The position numbers and the translations under genes were made by a program. DNA of 64,000 nucleotides from Skermania sp. ID1734 (GTDB lineage: Bacteria > Actinomycetota > Actinomycetes > Mycobacteriales > Mycobacteriaceae): NCBI RefSeq assembly GCF_007489285.1, contig NZ_VLIY01000001.1:124001-188000 (forward strand). Direction: 5' to 3'. Numbering within the stretch: position 1 is the stretch's first letter; each line of letters begins with the position of its first letter. Below, piece by piece: positions 20,012-28,048 of the stretch. The notes below the pieces were generated by a model. The model was not told where the DNA came from and made no database searches. It saw nothing but the letters and a program-made list of their open reading frames with translations.

Positions 20012-20886
20012 GCCAGACCTCGAACCGTGCGTCGGGGTTGCCGGGTACCCCGGATGGCAGCGACCATGTCGACCACCCGACGGGTATGGGCAACCTCATG
20101 CACCCGGAAGACCCGAGCGCCGGCCGCGGCAGCCAAAGCTGTTGCCGCCAACGTGCCCTCCAATCGCTCGGTCAGTTCCACGCCAAGAGTCTCCCCGATG
20201 AAGTCCTTGTTGCTGAGCGCCATCAGCACGGGCCAGCCGGTATTCACCAGAACGTCGACCTGCCGTAACAGCGCCAACCCGTGGTAGGTGTTCTTGCCGA
20301 AGTCGTGCGTCGGGTCGATCAGAATCGCGTCGGCCTTCACACCCAGCGAATGCGCACGCTCGGCCGCAGCCACCACCTCGGCCACGACCTCGGCCACCAC
20401 ATCCGCGTAACGCACCCGATGCGGCCGTGTCCGCGGTTGGGCTCCACCGGTATGGCTGCACACGATTCCCACGCCCAACTCGGCCGCCACCTCGACCAGC
20501 TCCGGATCGGCGCCCGCCCAGGTGTCGTTGATCAGGTCGGCGCCTGCCGCGCACGCCCGCCGGGCAACTTCACTGCGCCAGGTGTCGATACTGATGATCA
20601 GCTGCGGGTACGCGGAGCGAATCGCCGCGACAAACGGCACCACCCGACGCGTTTCCTCCTCGGCGTCGACCGTTTGGCCGGGACCGGCCTTCACTCCGCC
20701 GATGTCGACAATGTCGGCACCTTCGGCGACCGCCCGATGCACCGCTGACATGGCATCCGCGTCGGCGAAGGTGGCACCGCGGTCGTAGAAGGAATCCGGC
20801 GTTCGGTTGACGATCGCCATGACCAACGCGCGATCGGTCGCCACCGGTTTGCCGCACAGCGTCGGCAAGGGCAGCGGGACCGTCAT
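20008..20886 (-). CDS. folP2: FolP2, dihydropteroate synthase-like protein
   Basis: A 292-residue TIM-barrel protein. MAIVNRTPDSFYDRG (about 23-37) is the DHPS pterin-site start, and ISIDTWRSEVARRACAAGA and LIDPTHDFGKNTYHG follow. The second loop, which in active DHPS reads GGxSTRPG, is GGVKAGPGQ here, and the SRKxF motif is SNKDF. Loss of the Thr-Arg-Pro part argues against true dihydropteroate synthase activity, as known for mycobacterial FolP2 (Rv1207). Its coupling to gpgS suggests a role near that pathway, but none is proved. Confidence 0.9.
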   Translation of the reverse strand: MTVPLPLPTLCGKPVATDRALVMAIVNRTPDSFYDRGATFADADAMSAVHRAVAEGADIVDIGGVKAGPGQTVDAEEETRRVVPFVAAIRSAYPQLIISIDTWRSEVARRACAAGADLINDTWAGADPELVEVAAELGVGIVCSHTGGAQPRTRPHRVRYADVVAEVVAEVVAAAERAHSLGVKADAILIDPTHDFGKNTYHGLALLRQVDVLVNTGWPVLMALSNKDFIGETLGVELTERLEGTLAATALAAAAGARVFRVHEVAHTRRVVDMVAAIRGTRQPRRTVRGLA

Positions 20887-20914
20887 GTTGTCAATGGTGG
20901 CATGAATCGCCGAG

Positions 20915-22690
20915 TCAACCCTTCGGCACCTTCCCGGCCGACACCTCGTCGACGTATCCGTCGTAGGCCTCGAGGTAGCCCTCGCCGCGGCCCTTGAGCA
21001 CGTACAGCTGCCCCTCGGCGTCGGCGTCGAAGCCCTGCTTGCGCAGCTCGACCTTGCGGCTCTTGAAGGTCGAGGTCTGCTCCAGTTCGTCGACTACCCG
21101 GATGAACAGGGGTACCGCATACGACGGGAGCTGATCGTAAAGCCGCTGCGCCAGCGCCTTCCCGTCGAAGGACTTACCCTCGCGCAGCTTGATCGCGGCC
21201 ATGCCTGCCTTGCCGTCCGCGCCCGGTACGTCGACACCGAAAACGACCGCCTCCTCGACCGCCGGGTCGGCCCCGACGACACCTTCTACCTCGGTGGTCG
21301 CCACGTTCTCGCCCTTCCAGCGGAAGGTGTCGCCCAACCGGTCGACGAACGCGATGTGCATCCAGCCCTGGTTGCGCACCAAGTCTCCGGTGTTGAACCA
21401 GACGTCGCCGGACTTGAAGCCGTCGCGGACGAGCTTGGATTCGGTGGCTTCCGGGTCGGTGTACCCGTCGAACGGCGCTCGGTCGGTGACCTTCGCCAGT
21501 AGCAGGCCCGATTCACCCTTGCCCACCCGCGTCAGCTTGCCCTTGTCGTTGCGCTTTGGCTCGCCCGAATCGTCGTCGTATTCAACGACCGAGTACGGCA
21601 GCGGGCACATGCCCGCCGTCCGGTCGACGTTGAGCGCGTTGACGAACGCGATATTGCCCTCGCTGGCTCCGTAGAACTCGACGATCCGCTCGATGCCGAA
21701 ACGCTGCTTGAACTCGTCCCAGATCTCCGGCCGGAGACCATTGCCCACCACCAACCGAATCCCGTGCTTGGCGTCATCGGGCTTTTTCGGCTGGTTGAGC
21801 AGGTACCGGCAGACCTCGCCGATGTAGACCGCGGCGGTGGCCTTGTTGCGGTCGGCATCTTCCCAGAATTTCGACGCCGAGAACGAGCGCCCGAGCCCCA
21901 GCGTGGCACCGGCGTTCAGGGTCGCCGACAGCGCGACCGTGAGCGCATTGTTGTGATAGAGCGGTAGGCAGCAGTACATGGTGTCGTCCCCGTGCAGCCG
22001 CACCCCGAGACCGCCGAGCCCGTACATGCCCTTGACCCAGCGCAAATGGCTCATCACGCTGGCCTTCGGCAAACCGGTGGTGCCCGAGGTGAAGATCAGG
22101 AACGCCTTCTCCTTGCCGACGATCTGCTCGCATACCTGCGGGTCGGCGTCGTCGGCGCTTCCGGCCGCCTTGTGCAGGTCCTTGCTGTCGAGCACCACCT
22201 CGGCCTGTGGTTCGCCGTCGAGCGAGTCCAAGGCCTCCTGACATTCCGCCCCGGTGACCAGCACTCGGCTATCGAGCAAGCCGAGGCTGTGGTCGAGCAC
22301 CTTGCCGCGCTGATTGTGGTTCAGCAGCCCGGCGGTGGCGCCCAGTTTGACCGCCGCGAGCACCACAAACATGGTCTCGGGCCGGTTCTTCATCAGGATG
22401 CCGACGACGTCTCCGCGCTTGACGCCCTTCTCGGTCAGCACGGCGGCGTAGCGGTTGACCAGCTTGTTCGCGTCGCCGTAGCTGACGGCTTCGCCCTCGA
22501 ACCGCAGGAATGGGCGCTTCGGATGGCGGTGCGCGGCCTTCTGGAACACCAGGCCGACCGAGTTCTTGGTGTCCGGGCCGGTGAGCAGGCCCGTCGCGCT
22601 GGTAGCCATCCCGGGCAGGTCGCCGATCATCGACGGAAGCTGGCGCGCGAGGTCGAAGATGCTGATTTTCTGGCGGGCGCTTGTCGCCAT
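20915..22690 (-). CDS. fadD6: long-chain/very-long-chain acyl-CoA synthetase FadD6
   Basis: A 591-residue adenylate-forming enzyme. The P-loop IFTSGTTGLPKASVMSH (about 199-215), the FYGASEGNIAFVNA motif and the FNTGDLVRNQGWMHIAFVDR motif place it with the FATP-like acyl-CoA synthetases that couple fatty acid uptake and activation. ATG at 22690 is preferred because AGGAG lies five bases away; the GTG just before it would be too near. It lies between the LOG gene and folP2, as in mycobacteria. Probably membrane-associated. Confidence 0.92.
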   Translation of the reverse strand: MATSARQKISIFDLARQLPSMIGDLPGMATSATGLLTGPDTKNSVGLVFQKAAHRHPKRPFLRFEGEAVSYGDANKLVNRYAAVLTEKGVKRGDVVGILMKNRPETMFVVLAAVKLGATAGLLNHNQRGKVLDHSLGLLDSRVLVTGAECQEALDSLDGEPQAEVVLDSKDLHKAAGSADDADPQVCEQIVGKEKAFLIFTSGTTGLPKASVMSHLRWVKGMYGLGGLGVRLHGDDTMYCCLPLYHNNALTVALSATLNAGATLGLGRSFSASKFWEDADRNKATAAVYIGEVCRYLLNQPKKPDDAKHGIRLVVGNGLRPEIWDEFKQRFGIERIVEFYGASEGNIAFVNALNVDRTAGMCPLPYSVVEYDDDSGEPKRNDKGKLTRVGKGESGLLLAKVTDRAPFDGYTDPEATESKLVRDGFKSGDVWFNTGDLVRNQGWMHIAFVDRLGDTFRWKGENVATTEVEGVVGADPAVEEAVVFGVDVPGADGKAGMAAIKLREGKSFDGKALAQRLYDQLPSYAVPLFIRVVDELEQTSTFKSRKVELRKQGFDADAEGQLYVLKGRGEGYLEAYDGYVDEVSAGKVPKG

Positions 22691-22692
22691 CA

Positions 22693-23256
22693 CTACTCCT
22701 CTTTTCCGGTCACAACGCAGGCATCCAACGCCGCCGCGACAGTACTGGTCCGCGTCAACATATCCATGGCCTCGGGGCGCACGAACCCGTTGGCGGCGAG
22801 GTCATCGATCCACTCGAGCAGCCCTCGATAGTGTCCGAATGGGTCCAGGATGACCATCGGTTTACGGTGCATACCGAGGTATCCCCCGGTCCACGCTTCG
22901 AAAAACTCTTCGAGCGTGCCGATTCCGCCCGGCAGCGTGATGAACGCGTCCGCCCGGTCTTCCATGATCTGTTTGCGCTGCCGCATGGTGTCGGTGACGA
23001 TGAGCTCGTCGGCATCGACGTCGGCAACTTCGCGATGGACCAGCATCTTCGGGATGACGCCGACAGTGTGCGCACCGGCGTCCCGCGCCGAACGCGCGAC
23101 CACCCCCATCATCGAGACATTGCCGCCGCCGGACACCAAGTGCCAGCCGCGACGGCCGATTTCGGTTCCCACCTCGGCGGCAAGGTCAAGGTATTCCTGG
23201 CGTTGGGTGCCCGACGCGCAATACACGCATACCGCCAGCGCACGGTTCGGCTTCAC
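22693..23256 (-). CDS. LOG-family cytokinin phosphoribohydrolase-like protein (1)
   Basis: A 187-residue Rossmann-fold protein with HLVSGGGNVSMMGVVA and the signature FITLPGGIGTLEEFFEAW. LOG proteins release free cytokinin-type bases from their riboside 5'-monophosphates; the M. tuberculosis homologue Rv1205 does this with N6-modified adenosine monophosphate. GTG start at 23256 overlaps the end of the second LOG gene by four bases. The two neighbours are distant paralogues. The active-site Arg/Glu residues of the signature are present. Confidence 0.9.
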   Translation of the reverse strand: MKPNRALAVCVYCASGTQRQEYLDLAAEVGTEIGRRGWHLVSGGGNVSMMGVVARSARDAGAHTVGVIPKMLVHREVADVDADELIVTDTMRQRKQIMEDRADAFITLPGGIGTLEEFFEAWTGGYLGMHRKPMVILDPFGHYRGLLEWIDDLAANGFVRPEAMDMLTRTSTVAAALDACVVTGKEE

Positions 23257-24050
23257 TGGCGCGACTCCGTAATGATGCGAACGACTTCGTCGACGCTGTC
23301 GGTGACATTGAGCAATTCGACGTCCGGCGGGGAGATCTTGCCCGTGGGCAGCAACGAACCCTTGATCCAGTCGAGCAGGCCCTTCCAGTACTCGGTGCCG
23401 AACAGGATGATCGGGAATCGGGTGATCTTGCCGGTCTGCACGAGGGTGAGCGCCTCGAAGAGCTCATCGAGGGTGCCGAAGCCTCCCGGCAGGCACACGA
23501 ACGCCTGGGAATACTTGACGAACATGGTCTTTCGCGCGAAGAAGTAGCGGAAGTTGATGCCGAGGTCCACCCACTCGTTGAGCCCCTGCTCGAACGGCAA
23601 CTCGATGTTCAGCCCCACCGAGAAGCCACCGGACTCGCAGGCGCCGCGATTGGCCGCCTCCATCGCGCCCGGCCCGCCGCCGGTGATCACCGCGAACCCC
23701 GCCTTGGCCAACGCGGCACCTATGGCACGGCCCGCGCGGTAGTCGGCGCTGTCCACCGGCGTCCGCGCCGAGCCGAAAACCGTGACTGCCGAAGGTATTT
23801 CGGCCAGCGCGTTGAAACCCTCCACGAACTCGCTCTGGATCCGCAACACCCGCCAGGGATCGGTGTGCACCCAGTCCCCGCGACCGCGCTCGTCGAGCAG
23901 GCGCTGATCGGCCATGGTCGACTCGCGGTCACGGTCGCGGCGAAGCAGGAGCGACCCGCGGTAGTAGGTCGAATTGCGCACCGGCCGCGCGGAGGTGTCC
24001 TCGCCAGTGGCCTGCTCGGCGGCCCGTCTGGCGGAGTCTTCGGCTGACAT
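23253..24050 (-). CDS. LOG-family protein (2), longer paralogue
   Basis: A 265-residue LOG-fold protein with TVFGSARTPVDSADYRAGRA, FAVITGGGPGAMEAANRGAC and the VCLPGGFGTLDELFEALTL signature. An N-terminal basic region of ~80 residues (SLLLRRDRDRESTMADQ) is absent from the shorter neighbour. This is the type annotated as TIGR00730 Rossmann-fold protein. Overlap with the next LOG gene suggests that the two are made together and may act on related nucleotides or form mixed oligomers; this is inference. The start ATG at 24050 is six bases from the end of dapE. Confidence 0.88.
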   Translation of the reverse strand: MSAEDSARRAAEQATGEDTSARPVRNSTYYRGSLLLRRDRDRESTMADQRLLDERGRGDWVHTDPWRVLRIQSEFVEGFNALAEIPSAVTVFGSARTPVDSADYRAGRAIGAALAKAGFAVITGGGPGAMEAANRGACESGGFSVGLNIELPFEQGLNEWVDLGINFRYFFARKTMFVKYSQAFVCLPGGFGTLDELFEALTLVQTGKITRFPIILFGTEYWKGLLDWIKGSLLPTGKISPPDVELLNVTDSVDEVVRIITESRQ

Positions 24051-24055
24051 GGCGG

Positions 24056-25150
24056 TTAGGTTATCGACTCAGCGGTGTGCAGCGGCGCACCTCGCAGGTA
24101 TCCGCCCAGCACCGCGGCGACCTCGGTGATCTGCGCGACCGGCACCCGTTCGTCGCGCTTGTGCGCCAAGTTCGGGTCGCCGGGTCCGTAGTTGACGGCG
24201 GGAACGCCGAGTGCGGCGAATCGGGAGACGTCGGTCCATCCGTACTTGGCCCGCACCTGACCGCCCGCTGCGGTAATCAGGCTTTGCGCGGCCGGGGCCG
24301 ACAATCCCGGCAAGGCGCCAGCGGCGGAGTCGGTGATCTCGAATCCCACGTCGAGCCCGTCGAACACCTCCCGGACATGTGCGATCGCCTGGTCGACGGC
24401 TCTGTCCGGGGCGAAACGGAAGTTGACGTCCACCGCAGCGGCATCGGGCACCACGTTGCCCGCGACCCCGCCCTCGATCCGCACGGCCGACAATCCCTCG
24501 CGGTAACCGCACCCGTCGATGTCGACCGATCGCGGCGAGTAGCTGGCGAGCCGGTCCAACACGGCGCCGAGCTTGTGAATCGCGTTGTCGCCCAGCCACG
24601 ACCGTGCCGAATGGGCGCGGACGCCGGTCGCGGTCAATCGCGCGCGCAGCGTGCCCTGACAACCGGCTTCGATGTAGCCGCCCGTGGGTTCACCAAGCAC
24701 CGCGAGGTCGGCCGTCAGCCACTCGGGCAGTTCCCGTTCGATCCGGCCGAGACCGTTGAATTCCGAGGCGATTTCCTCGCAGTCGTAGAAGATCAACGTC
24801 AGGTCGTGAACCGGCTCGGCGATGCTGGCGGCAAGGTGCAAAAACACCGCGTCGCCGGACTTCATGTCGACGGTGCCGCAACCGTGCAGCACGTCGCCGT
24901 CGCGACGCGAAGGCACGTTGTCGGCGATCGGGACCGTATCCAAATGCCCGGCCAACATGACGCGGCTGCCGCGGCCCAGGTTGGTCCGGGCCAACACCGC
25001 ATTGCCGTTGCGGATCACCTCGAGACCAGTCTGCTCGCGCAGCGCCGACTCCACTGCGTCGGCGATCACCTGCTCGTCGCGGGAGACGCTCGGGATGTCG
25101 ACTAATGCGGCGGTGAGGTCGACGGGGTCGGCGGTGAGGTCTAGCTGCAT
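24056..25150 (-). CDS. dapE: succinyl-diaminopimelate desuccinylase
   Basis: A 364-residue M20 metallohydrolase. [12 protein letters not shown] (about 67-78) gives the first zinc ligand and its Asp partner, [15 protein letters not shown] contains the catalytic Glu-Glu, and GEPTGG with a small lid domain follows. It hydrolyses N-succinyl-LL-diaminopimelate in lysine/peptidoglycan precursor synthesis. It is divergent from dapD, which makes the succinylated precursor, across 108 bases that hold a GC-rich repeat. Confidence 0.93.
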   Translation of the reverse strand: MQLDLTADPVDLTAALVDIPSVSRDEQVIADAVESALREQTGLEVIRNGNAVLARTNLGRGSRVMLAGHLDTVPIADNVPSRRDGDVLHGCGTVDMKSGDAVFLHLAASIAEPVHDLTLIFYDCEEIASEFNGLGRIERELPEWLTADLAVLGEPTGGYIEAGCQGTLRARLTATGVRAHSARSWLGDNAIHKLGAVLDRLASYSPRSVDIDGCGYREGLSAVRIEGGVAGNVVPDAAAVDVNFRFAPDRAVDQAIAHVREVFDGLDVGFEITDSAAGALPGLSAPAAQSLITAAGGQVRAKYGWTDVSRFAALGVPAVNYGPGDPNLAHKRDERVPVAQITEVAAVLGGYLRGAPLHTAESIT

Positions 25151-25165
25151 GAGCCGAGGCCCTTC

Positions 25166-25212
25166 GTGAGCATCGCAGCGCAGCGAGGAGCGGAGCGAAG
25201 GACCGAGGCGAG
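25166..25212 (+). repeat. interspersed GC-rich repeat (GAGGAGCGGAGCG type)
   Basis: The first 31 bases (25166-25196) match, with one to two changes, the reverse complement of 46417-46447 and 46487-46517. The element lies in the dapE-dapD divergent gap. It is rich in GAGCG steps and contains a misleading in-frame GTG at its first base. Confidence 0.75.
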
Positions 25213-25258
25213 AAGTGGTGTCACAGCCTCAGCATCGCACCCAGTAGGCTCGGCAGAC

Positions 25259-26203
25259 GTGAGCACACTCGGCGCAGCAGCGGTAGGCATCGCAAACGTC
25301 ACCTCGGACGGAACCGTTTTGGACACCTGGTATCCGGCCCCTGAGCTGGGCGATTTCACCGAGAGCGGTACCGATCGGGTGGCCGAGGTGCCCGCCGAAT
25401 TCGCCGAGCTCGTCGGTCCGGACAAGGCCCGCGGCGTGGAGGTGGTCGCGGTGCGCACCACCATCGGTGACCTGGCCAAGCCGCCGATCGATGCCCACGA
25501 CGTATACCTGCGCCTGCATTTGCTCTCGCATCGACTCGTGCGCCCGCACGGGTGCAACCTCGACGGCATTTTCGGGTTGCTCACCAACGTCGTCTGGACC
25601 AATCACGGCCCGGCTGCGGTGGCCGGGTTCGAGCAGGCGCGGGCCCGGCTGAAGGCGCGCGGGCCGGTGACCGTTTACGGTGTCGACAAGTTCCCGCGGA
25701 TGGTCGACTACGTGCTGCCGTCGGGTGTTCGGATTGCCGACGCGGACCGCGTGCGCCTCGGCGCCCACCTCGCCGAGGGCACGACGGTGATGCACGAAGG
25801 TTTTGTCAACTACAACGCGGGCACGCTCGGCCACTCCATGGTCGAGGGCCGCATCTCGGCTGGCGTGGTGGTCGGCGACGGCAGCGACATCGGCGGTGGT
25901 GCCTCGATCATGGGCACGCTGTCCGGCGGTGGCAAGCAGATCATCTCGATCGGTAAAGGCTGCCTGCTCGGTGCGAACGCCGGCATCGGCATCTCGCTGG
26001 GCGACGACTGCGTGGTGGAGGCCGGGTTGTACGTGACCGCCGGCACCAAGGTCACCGGTCCGGACGGCGAGGTAATCAAGGCCGCCGACCTCAGCGGCGT
26101 CAACAACCTGCTCTACCGGCGCAACTCGGTCAGTGGCGCGGTCGAGGTGGTCTCCCGCGACGGCACCGGCATCGAGTTGAACGCCGACCTGCACAAAAAC
26201 TGA
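25259..26203 (+). CDS. dapD: tetrahydrodipicolinate N-succinyltransferase
   Basis: A 314-residue left-handed beta-helix acyltransferase. The hexapeptide region (about 170-270) includes [40 protein letters not shown] and [20 protein letters not shown]. It transfers succinyl from succinyl-CoA to tetrahydrodipicolinate. GTG at 25259 gives [18 protein letters not shown] and a length close to the 317 residues of the M. tuberculosis enzyme; an upstream GTG lies in a repeat and was rejected. A perfect 24-bp hairpin follows the stop. Confidence 0.94.
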   Translation: MSTLGAAAVGIANVTSDGTVLDTWYPAPELGDFTESGTDRVAEVPAEFAELVGPDKARGVEVVAVRTTIGDLAKPPIDAHDVYLRLHLLSHRLVRPHGCNLDGIFGLLTNVVWTNHGPAAVAGFEQARARLKARGPVTVYGVDKFPRMVDYVLPSGVRIADADRVRLGAHLAEGTTVMHEGFVNYNAGTLGHSMVEGRISAGVVVGDGSDIGGGASIMGTLSGGGKQIISIGKGCLLGANAGIGISLGDDCVVEAGLYVTAGTKVTGPDGEVIKAADLSGVNNLLYRRNSVSGAVEVVSRDGTGIELNADLHKN

Positions 26204-26208
26204 TCACC

Positions 26209-26260
26209 TGGCTTGTGCGTGAATTTTCACCGCGGGCGGTGAAAATTCACGCACAAGCCA
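26209..26260. terminator. perfect 24-bp-stem hairpin after dapD
   Basis: The arms 26209-26232 (TGGCTTGTGCGTGAATTTTC...) and 26237-26260 are perfectly complementary with a 4-base loop CGGG. The gene-free gap between convergent dapD and the SnoaL-like gene is almost entirely this structure, which suits a bidirectional terminator. There is no U-tract. Its GTGCGTGAA core recurs in the hairpin at 58545-58588. Confidence 0.8.
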
Positions 26261-26265
26261 GATAT

Positions 26266-26739
26266 CTACGCCCACTTCATGACGGCCGGGCGGGCCGCCA
26301 GTTTCCCACCCGCTCGCACCCATGCACCGATCACCCGGCCGGCGTCGCGGGCCGGGTTGTAGATGTCTTCCTGCGACTTGAACAGTCCGTCGCCGCCGTA
26401 GACCAGGCGGGTGATGTTGGGAAAGGCGAACTCGGCGCCGCCCGCACCTGGGTCATCGAGGATGTTGTCGACCTCGAACACCACCGCGTCGTTCGCCTCG
26501 TCGTAGGCCACCCAGTTCTGCTCGATACGCATGTGCGGAAAAGGCGCCATGACCTCGACAATCCACTCCCGCACCGCATCTCGGCCGACAAAGGTGCCAT
26601 AGGCATGCTCGATGTATTCGACATCCTCGGTGAGCCGGTCCGGAAAGCCGGTCCAGTCTCCGGTCGTCGAACAGCGCGCCACGTTGGCCTCGTAGTCACG
26701 TAACGCTTCGAATACCTCAGCGCGGTCGAACCGCCCCAT
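26266..26739 (-). CDS. SnoaL/NTF2-like protein
   Basis: A 157-residue protein of the cone-shaped NTF2-like fold: YEANVARCSTTGDWTGFPDR, then VEYIEHAYGTFVGRDAVREW and VVFEVDNILDDPG. The family includes ketosteroid isomerase-like and polyketide cyclase-like enzymes, and many dehydratase or hydratase partners in lipid breakdown. It is divergent from the enoyl-CoA hydratase gene and shares the palindrome at 26756-26769, so both may act in one catabolic path, perhaps of steroid or unusual acyl-CoA substrates. Substrate is not known. Confidence 0.82.
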   Translation of the reverse strand: MGRFDRAEVFEALRDYEANVARCSTTGDWTGFPDRLTEDVEYIEHAYGTFVGRDAVREWIVEVMAPFPHMRIEQNWVAYDEANDAVVFEVDNILDDPGAGGAEFAFPNITRLVYGGDGLFKSQEDIYNPARDAGRVIGAWVRAGGKLAARPAVMKWA

Positions 26740-26755
26740 TGCCCGACCTCCAAAC

Positions 26756-26769
26756 TAGAACGTGTTCTA
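26756..26769. promoter_or_regulatory. KstR-type operator
   Basis: TAGAACGTGTTCTA is a perfect palindrome and fits the KstR consensus TnnAACnnGTTnnA exactly. It lies in the 40-bp divergent gap between the SnoaL-like gene and the enoyl-CoA hydratase, centred 11 bases before the latter's start codon, where it could repress both. Confidence 0.7.
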
Positions 26770-26779
26770 AGATGACTGG

Positions 26780-27598
26780 ATGGTACACCGCCGGGGAGAG
26801 TTCATCCTCGTTGATCGTCCACGGCCGCACGTCGCGCTGGTGACGCTCAACCGCCCAGAACGCATGAACGCCATGGCGTTCGACGTCATGCGGCCACTGC
26901 GCGACGCACTCACCGAAATCAGCGACGACAACGACGTTCGGGCCGTGGTGCTCACTGGAGCGGGCCGCGGGTTCTCCTCGGGTGCGGACCAGGTTTCGGC
27001 GGGCAGTCCGGGTCGCGTGGACGGCCTCACCCGGCCGACCGTGGCATTGCGCGCCATGGAGATGCTCGACACCGTGATCCTGACGCTGCGGCGAATGCAT
27101 CAACCGGTGATCAGCGCCATCAATGGCGCGGCAATCGGCGGCGGGCTGTGCCTGGCGCTGGCCACCGACGTGCGCATCGCTGGCGAAAGCGCCTACTTCC
27201 GCGCAGCCGGCATCAACAACGGGCTGACCGCGAGCGAGTTGGGACTGAGCTACCTGCTCCCGCGTGCCATCGGCACGTCGCGCGCGTTCGAAATCATGCT
27301 GACCGGACGCGACGTCTCCGCCGCCGAGGCGGAGCGAATCGGACTGGTATCGCGCTGCGTGCCCGATGATGCGCTGCTCGACGAGTGCGTGGAGTTGGCC
27401 GCGCAGATGGCGACGTTCTCCCGCCCGGGCATCGAGTTGACCAAACGGACGCTGTGGGCGGGCCTAGACGCGGGTTCGCTCGAGGCGCACATGCACGCCG
27501 AGGGCCTGGGCCAATTGCTCATTCGCCTGCTCACCGAGAACTTCGAAGAAGCGGTGGCGGCGCGAAAAGAAAAGCGGCCGCCGATGTTTCGGGATTAG
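26780..27598 (+). CDS. enoyl-CoA hydratase/isomerase family protein
   Basis: A 272-residue crotonase-fold enzyme. ALVTLNRPERMNAM and AGRGFSSGADQ form the CoA site and first oxyanion strand. INGAAIGGGLCLALATDVRIAGE gives the second, and ELGLSYLLPRAIG follows. It probably hydrates an enoyl-CoA in beta-oxidation. The expected second acid (Glu/Asp) sits in the GLTASELGLSYLL stretch. The gene lies behind a KstR-like palindrome, divergent from the SnoaL-like gene. Which of the mycobacterial EchA paralogues it matches was not decided. Confidence 0.9.
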   Translation: MVHRRGEFILVDRPRPHVALVTLNRPERMNAMAFDVMRPLRDALTEISDDNDVRAVVLTGAGRGFSSGADQVSAGSPGRVDGLTRPTVALRAMEMLDTVILTLRRMHQPVISAINGAAIGGGLCLALATDVRIAGESAYFRAAGINNGLTASELGLSYLLPRAIGTSRAFEIMLTGRDVSAAEAERIGLVSRCVPDDALLDECVELAAQMATFSRPGIELTKRTLWAGLDAGSLEAHMHAEGLGQLLIRLLTENFEEAVAARKEKRPPMFRD

Positions 27599-28026
27599 CG
27601 CGCCAGTCCGTAGAACCGCTCGACCACGACCTTCATCAGCAACCGGCCATCTGCCACCATGGCGGCGCGGAACTCGTCCCAGTTGGGATGTTCCCCGTTC
27701 AGCGCCCGGTATTGCTCGACGAGCGCATCGACGGTGGCGTCATCAGGTGATTGTGCAACCGGCGAAAGCTCCGCAAGCCCCTCGGCCACCGCGTATCCCC
27801 AGCCGTCATTGGCGTTGACATGCAAACTCACTCGCGGGTCGCGGCGGGCGTTGCGGGTCTTGGCCCGGCTGTCGGTCACCGAAATCTCGAACACCCGCTC
27901 GTCCGGGCGATACAGGTACATGATGTTGGAAATCTGCGGTCGCCCATCACGTTTCAGAGTTACCAGCGCCGCGATGCGGTGCTCGGCAAACACCTGGGCA
28001 AGTGGATCGGTGCTGTCAGCTGCCAT
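27595..28026 (-). CDS. F420-binding PPOX-fold oxidoreductase, Rv1155-like
   Basis: A 143-residue split-barrel protein: IAALVTLKRDGRPQISNIMY, then AKTRNARRDPRVSLHVNAND and GWGYAVAEGLAELSPVAQSP. These match the F420-binding Rv1155 type of the pyridoxamine-oxidase fold. In this branch F420H2 is used as reductant. FbiC, which makes the F420 chromophore, is encoded at 39.8-42.4 kb. ATG at 28026 was chosen, since longer frames upstream translate the acyl-CoA ligase gene. Its 3' end overlaps the convergent hydratase by four bases. The substrate is unknown. Confidence 0.88.
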   Translation of the reverse strand: MAADSTDPLAQVFAEHRIAALVTLKRDGRPQISNIMYLYRPDERVFEISVTDSRAKTRNARRDPRVSLHVNANDGWGYAVAEGLAELSPVAQSPDDATVDALVEQYRALNGEHPNWDEFRAAMVADGRLLMKVVVERFYGLAR

Positions 28027-28048
28027 GCGGCCCACCGTACGCCGGCGG

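Noticed and set aside
25166-25258. Earlier GTG start for dapD at 25166
   Set aside because: The added 31 residues ([15 protein letters not shown]) translate the interspersed repeat, and the GTG at 25259 gives the family length.
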